24,084 nt of DNA. It comes from Hypsibius dujardini (taxonomy: Eukaryota > Tardigrada > Eutardigrada > Parachela > Hypsibiidae). The position numbers and the translations under genes are program-made. The notes beneath the pieces were generated by a model. The model did not search any database. It was not told the origin of the DNA and was given only the letters and a program-made list of their open reading frames with translations. The stretch spans positions 1-24,084 of the forward strand of contig LRSR01010119.1 in the NCBI GenBank assembly GCA_001579985.1, written 5' to 3'. Below are positions 19,490 through 24,084 of this stretch, in pieces. Each line of letters starts with the position of its first letter. Position 1 is the stretch's first letter.

Positions 19490-20275
19490 AAGCGGCACAT
19501 CGACGTTGTGTCCCTCAAAATTCTGTCCTCCCGACATTCTGTCCTTATTATGCATCCTGCCTGATTCTTCGACCTCAGACATTCTGTCCGCAGACCTTCT
19601 GTTTTCGCCCACATTATGGCCACGTGGAGAGACTGTCTCCAAACATTCAGGCCGTGGATTTACTGTCAAATGGTAATCAGACTGTATTTTAAGGCAAGGG
19701 GATTTGGCCCCGTTTGTCCCCTCTCTGGCCCATGCGCCCCTTGTATGTACCAGCGTTGCAAAAGCTCTAACGTCAAGCGTCAAGTGCTTTACATAATGTG
19801 ACACCGAGTATCTAAAACATAATGTAACATCTAACGTCAAGTTTTGAAAGAAAGAAAGAAAGCAAACGTTTAAGAAAGTATTATTTGGTAAGGTTGTCTG
19901 ACAACTGCAAACATAACATTCCGTGTCCCAAATGAGTGAATAAACAAACTAGTTAAAAATATAGTGATTGACGAAGCACACAAAGTATGCACCACTTAAT
20001 GAGCTGCCCAGCTGACATCATATAATAGCCATGTATGGCAAGACAACATTTTGTGAGGGCACGACATCTGGCGAACGCGAGATATTGTCAGAAAGGCACA
20101 GTGTCTTAAGGTAAACTATGTCCAAAGGACGGGACACAATGTCTGAAAGACGCAATGTCGGCAGGACCAATGCCTGACGGACAGAACACATTGTCCGTGG
20201 GACAAAATCTCGACATGACGAAACATCCTGCAGGCACAATTTTCAGGACACAGTGTCGGGGGAACAATTCCTAGA
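19490..20275. mobile_element. Foldback-like element with degenerate subrepeats in inverted arms
   Basis: The left arm (about 19495-19635) contains several copies of a GACATTCTGTCC-like unit (GACGTTGTGTCC, GACATTCTGTCC twice, GACCTTCTG). The right arm (about 20040-20275) contains many copies of the reverse complement form (GGGACACAATGTC, GACGCAATGTC, GGACAGAACACATTGTCC, GGACACAGTGTC) at a spacing of roughly 15-20 bp. Arms of diverged tandem subrepeats in opposite orientation resemble foldback-type elements. The centre (about 19640-20040) has a short (GAAA)n run at about 19849-19862 and no coding sequence I can support. Boundaries are approximate. Confidence 0.5.
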
Positions 20276-20664
20276 AACACAAGGTCTGCGCCCCATAGTA
20301 AACGCAGTTTAGAGTACATTGTAGTACTAGGCATGGAAAACAGCCTCCTGGAGTTAGTCAAGCCCCAAGAAGACTGAAACAAATATATAGGAGCCCGGTG
20401 GCTGGGCTTACATTATGCGTGGTTCCACCGCGATCAGGGTGTGTTTGTAAACTATCGAATGGCATACACTTGGTTTGTCATATTCGGTATAGTGTTACCA
20501 CGACGCACGTCTCATTCTAGCCAATTTGTGCTGGGTCACCAGTATGCCTCACGGAGCACCGATAAAACTGGATTTACGATGCTACACCCATTTGAACAGT
20601 TTAGCATTTTCAAGCATCGCCATAAGTAAGGGGTAAACTGAGGTACGGTTTAAATCGCCCTAAA
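20276..20664. other. Upstream region of copy G, no gene recognised
   Basis: No supported feature apart from the context of the copy G start codon (CCTAAAATGACC), which closely matches that of copy F (GCTAAAATGACC). Confidence 0.4.
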
Positions 20665-22141
20665 ATGACCGGTGACATCGTTTTCGTGCAATCCTTTTTT
20701 CTTGCCGCTAACGAGGCGACCCTCCCTGCAGTCGGTACAAAACCGTTCTTTCCAGCGAGATGGTATACGTCTTGGCGCATCTTTCTACTGCGAATGTTCA
20801 CAATTGCCTGCTTGGGCCTGGCCGTGATGGACACCGTGGATGTTGTGATGTATTCCCTCGCATTACAAGACGAACATACGCCCTTCTTAATACATTTAGT
20901 GCAGTTGCTGTGGGCGAGATTTATTGCAGCTCGTGCCGCCATGATAATCTGGCTCTTTTCCTCTCATATCATTCAGTGGCGTGCTCTCCGCGCCTTTGTA
21001 TCCAGCAAAATTGCGCCGCCCTTAAACCAACACAATGTAAAACGGTTAACATTTTTCCACCGATATTTGTCTGTCATACTATTTGCAATCAGTGTATGTA
21101 TGCATGCCTCCAACGTGACATTTTTTTGGCTCTCGCGTGAAGGCTTCGTCGATATTCCCAGAAACGCGAGCTGCTACAACATATGGTTCAATCGTTGCCT
21201 CAGTCGCGAGGCTTATGTCCCCCTGCGGACGTTCTTGATCGATTGGCCGTTTATACTGTCGCAGCAGGTGCTCGTTTCGGGGCTTATTTTCGCTTGGTCA
21301 GCCGTGAAAGTGATGCGTCATCTACGAAGAGAAATATCCGTCGAAAAGATGTGTCTCCGCCCAAACACCAGGAAGGTCCATTTACGGGATCTGATTGAAC
21401 ACTGGACGTTGACCTATGTAAATATCTCCCGTTTCGTCGAGTATTTCAACGAATGTTTCGGCAGGATTTTGTTGGTCACTGTCGGCATGGACGTCCTGAC
21501 TGCGTTGGGCGTGTGCGCCAAACTCCTTGCTGCTCCCCAAAGCGGAGAAATATTCAGCCCAATCAGGTGGCTACGTTACGCATGGGTCGCCGTCACATTC
21601 CTCATCTACGCAACAATCTGTTACATGCCCTTGATTTGGTTGCATGAAGAGGTGCGTATGACAGGGCGTCGATTGATGTTACTCAAATATGGCGTGATAT
21701 TTTAAGGGCATGAGTCTTCAAAAAATTCTCCGGGACTTCGTATGGATAATGAGCGGATACGGCGAGCAGTCCACTCACGTAAGTATGATTTATTAAGGCT
21801 TATTCTTGTGAAAAACTGACCTTTAGACGTAATTAAGACAGCAGACTTTAGACAGAAAGACGGCTCGTGTTGAAAGAAGCATCTGTGTGCCTTGGTGATC
21901 TAAGAGAACTTGCACGGATCGTTGACAAGAATCCTCTCGGAATTGAAGCCGGCGGACTATTCCATTTTTCACATACCTTTTTAGTAACGGTAAGATAAAC
22001 CGTATTTCTACAACCTTTGGTACCGCAGTATTAACTGATTGCAGTTATATCGCATAGGTCTTTTATTTTAATTTGTTTCTTCAGATTATGACAACAGTTG
22101 TGACTACATTGCTGGTCACAAGAGAAATTCTCGCCGCCTGA
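20665..22141 (+). CDS. Gustatory-receptor-like 7-TM chemoreceptor, copy G (4 exons)
   Basis: Exons are 20665-21651, 21707-21778, 21852-21989 and 22085-22141; introns are 55, 73 and 95 bp, phase 0, with donors GTGCGT, GTAAGT and GTAAGA. The predicted product is 417 aa, the shortest. Landmarks are M-T-G-DIVFVQSFFLAANE, IIQWRALRAF, SREGFVDIPRNASCYNIWF with one sequon and C-x7-C, DWPFILSQQVLVSGLIFAW, EHWTLTYVNISRFVEYFN, ECFGRILLVTVGMDVLTALG, ATICYMPLIWLHEE, LRDFVWIMSGYGEQ, NPLGIEAGGLFHFSHTFLVT and IMTTVVTTLLVTREILAA. It is the only intact copy that lacks the N-[LQ]-[TS]-V stretch after TM4 (replaced by K-M-C-L-R-P-N), and the exon 3 F-S-R is F-S-H. Intron 1 is only 55 bp, so an unspliced reading runs on for 17 codons before a stop. 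Confidence 0.9.
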
Positions 22142-22840
22142 CGAGGAGCTGGAATTTCGTAATTCTGGCAAACTGACCGCTGTCCCTCGCCGACCGAAGT
22201 TAGAGAGGCAAAAACATCTTTTACATGATAAAGCTCCCCCCTCCCCCCTCCCTCGAATGGTAATCAAAACGGGGTTTTTACCTTATTCTTAAGCAATCTT
22301 CGACCGTGTTTGATTTTGCTATGTTCCTCTTAGTTTCCTGGTAAGGACGGACAGGTAATATCCTTACCATCATGTCCTTAAGCTGCTGGCCTGTTTTCCT
22401 TTCTATAATATGTAATGGTGAGTGACTGTTCACATGTGATTGTTCGTACACACCTGTATAATCTCAGGCTGGAAGAATATGCATATCAGACTGTGTGTGG
22501 CCTTGGCTAAAATATTTCTCGCTGCTTACACAGCGCCCTTTTTTAGTGCGATATTGTTTTCATTGTCAATAAAATCCCATCAATCAAACTGCGTAAACGC
22601 AATTGAGATGGCTCAATTATATGATATACTCAGAGGCAGGTGTATTAGCAAACAATGGCAAGTGATCAGCCGTGCGATATCTTATTTGGCATCACGCGAC
22701 GGCTAATTGTCAGCCAAACCTTTTACACGTCGTTACTTTTTATCGTCCTTTTTGAAGAATTCGATTTAAGTTGATAAGTTAGCCTATTCTCTTCCTGGCA
22801 ATCTATTGGTTAGATAAACATTCGACTCGAGATTTTTAAA
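22142..22840. other. Intergenic, no gene recognised
   Basis: Downstream of copy G. An AATAAA at 22568-22573 on the + strand could be a polyadenylation signal, but it is more than 400 bp past the stop codon. Open frames here show no family features. Confidence 0.4.
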
Positions 22841-22891
22841 ATGCCCAGCAATATTGTCTTTGTCCAGTCTTTCCTTTTGAGATTTGACTAG
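22841..22891 (+). pseudogene. 5' relic of a GR-like receptor (copy H)
   Basis: The ATG after TTTTTAAA gives M-P-S-N-IVFVQSFLL, an exact match to the core of the array N-terminus, then R-F-D and TAG at 22889-22891. Nothing after it resembles TM1 or later receptor parts; the sequence passes into CCTACTTA-type simple repeat and a foldback element. The position after copy G and the same strand fit a further array member whose body has been lost or displaced beyond the window. Confidence 0.8.
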
Positions 22892-22949
22892 TTATGAGAC
22901 AAATGCATATAGAAAAATCAGGGGTCAGTCTCGGTACACGCGTAGCTGC

Positions 22950-23030
22950 ACCTGCTTAGGTTCCACAATGCCTGAACGTGTACCAAACCTACCTGAACCT
23001 ACTTAAACTTATTTACTTATAAGCTATTGA
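22950..23030. repeat. CCTACTTA-type degenerate simple sequence
   Basis: Short region of CCTACCTGAACCTACTTAAACTTATTTACTTA, similar in composition to the longer block at about 23525-23800. The two blocks flank the foldback-containing segment. Confidence 0.55.
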
Positions 23031-23215
23031 CGAGTACTGTTTAACGAAAAAACTACAGAAACATTTCCGTCTGGGAGTAAGGACTTTATATCCTTGGCAC
23101 GTGATGCCAGGCGCAAAGCCTTTGTCCGGTCGCAGAGCGGCCAAAACCGTTCATACAAAAAACTAGGTGGGATGGGTGGGAGATACATTTGTGGTCCGAA
23201 ACGCGAGTGAAAGAG

Positions 23216-23400
23216 AGTACCAGGCAAACGCTTTGGGTTGAACCACTACATGGGTTGAATGAGTCGGGTGGCGGAGGGCGCCGCAGACGGTGTGTATGAA
23301 GCTGAATGAGTGTTGTTTACAATTTACACTCGTGGCGCCCTCCGCCACCCGACTGATTCAACCCATGTAGTGATTCAACCCAAAGCGTTTGCTTGGTACT
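23216..23400. mobile_element. 185-bp foldback element with 67-bp arms
   Basis: The left arm 23216-23282 (starting AGTACCAGGCAAACGCTTTG) and the right arm 23334-23400 are reverse complements with three differences over 67 bp by my count, around a 51-bp loop. The arms include two near-copies of a short motif (GGGTTGAAC/TC and GGGTTGAAT). The ends lie in GTAC, which is itself palindromic, so a target duplication cannot be separated from the arm. There is no coding content. A transcript through it would form a long hairpin. Confidence 0.85.
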
Positions 23401-23524
23401 AAAAGTGAGTGACACAAGAGCCCAGTGAAGCATTATTAAAAATCACTACTGCACAACGGTTATGAAGGGCGACAGACTCGGCCATCCGTTATTCACTGAT
23501 TTCCGCCTCTGTCCGAAATCATCA

Positions 23525-23800
23525 CCATACTTACATAGCTCACTCCAGCTTACCTAACTACTGCCTACTCCTGCCTGACCTACTTATACTAATATACTTA
23601 TACGTATACTTACTCACTTGCTTACTTACTTATACTTATACTTAAATAACTAATCTACTGCTCACTTTACCCTTGCTCACCCCTCATTAATCCACTTTTA
23701 CTTATATTTAAAATCTTAGACTTACATAACTAACTCTTGCCTATCTACCTCTGTTTTACCCCTTGCCTAGCCTACTTATACTTAAATACTTATATGCTTA
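23525..23800. repeat. Degenerate TACTTA/CTTACTTA simple-sequence block
   Basis: About 275 bp made of variants of ACTTATACTTA, CTTACTTAC and CTACTCCTGCC. It is strongly pyrimidine/A-biased and non-coding. Confidence 0.75.
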
Positions 23801-24084
23801 ATGTACGAGGGGCACTCTGAAACGATTTGACACGTATTTTTTAAAATCCAGGCCTACCTAAATTCTTCAATCAAAACAGTGTATAATGACGGGTGAGAAT
23901 ATAATATGGGCCGTATACGTCACATGCCACTCGCTAACTGTACCATGTTGAGCATACACACATGGCCACAGTTTTGGGTGGCAGAGTTCGAGCCATCAGG
24001 GTGGTCTGAGTTTGAATCACTCTTGGCTAGAACTTCCCACTGCTTTCTCCTAAATATTTGATTTGATGCCCGGCCAAGCGGAAA
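23801..24084. other. Window end; possible mariner-type terminal sequence
   Basis: TACGAGGGGCACTCTGAAAC at about 23803-23822 begins with TA and resembles the CGAGGG-type outer ends seen in some Tc1/mariner elements. The matching other end would be outside the window, and I see no transposase frame in the remaining 260 bp. Confidence 0.25.

Noticed and set aside
19472-19840. 122-aa minus-strand frame with repeated RMSG/GHN-like units
   Set aside because: The repetition comes from the degenerate GACATTCTGTCC units, not from a protein repeat.
20610-20942. 110-aa minus-strand frame opposite copy G exon 1, with similar frames opposite copies B, D and F
   Set aside because: These are antisense shadows of the conserved receptor coding sequence; they share residues only because the sense strand is conserved.
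22980-23800. CRISPR-like or regulatory repeat array
   Set aside because: The repeats are degenerate simple sequence without regular spacers, in a eukaryotic context.

Overview
This is a eukaryotic, intron-containing window, most likely from an invertebrate (ecdysozoan-like; a tardigrade or another panarthropod is possible, but I cannot fix the taxon from sequence). Introns are short (55 to about 460 bp) with GT..AG ends. The intergenic DNA is rich in small non-autonomous transposons, foldbacks and microsatellites.

The main content is a same-strand (+) tandem array of divergent 7-TM receptors related to the arthropod gustatory receptor (GR, 7tm_7) family. Six copies look intact, at 2852-4597, 6992-8669, 9588-11574, 14956-16578, 17696-19288 and 20665-22141. 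Two are broken: a 5'-truncated pseudogene at about 612-1885 and a 13-codon 5' relic at 22841-22891. Every intact copy has the same four-exon plan. Exon 1 is about 1 kb and encodes TM1-6. Exon 2 is exactly 72 nt. Exon 3 is 135-141 nt. Exon 4 is short and completes TM7. All three introns are phase 0 and cluster at the 3' end, which is the classic GR arrangement. The TM7 signature is changed from the GR consensus TYhhhhhQF to TTLLLxKEI, and the N-terminus (M-x-x-DIVFVQSF) is unusually conserved. Predicted products are 417-440 aa. The set is probably a lineage-specific chemoreceptor expansion; ligand and channel function are inference.

Between the third and fourth intact receptors, on the minus strand (13105 to 11637), lies a four-exon rhodopsin-class peptide GPCR (FMRFamide-receptor-like). 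Its exons, splice sites and frames are complete except for two in-frame stops, so it looks like a young pseudogene or an assembly or strain variant. It is tail-to-tail with the receptor ending at 11574, with 62 bp between stop codons.

Mobile DNA: a Tc1/mariner transposase fragment (1 to about 611) is fused to the broken first receptor. It is itself interrupted by a 175-bp hAT-like MITE flanked by an 8-bp direct repeat. Further elements are a 400-bp near-perfect-hairpin hAT-like MITE (4828-5227) with a diverged half copy at about 13700-13870, a roughly 390-bp inverted-repeat element (5739-6125), a 148-bp TA-flanked MITE (16861-17008), a foldback-like element with degenerate subrepeats (about 19490-20275), and a 185-bp foldback with 67-bp arms (23216-23400). 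The remaining intergenic stretches hold simple repeats or nothing I can recognise.
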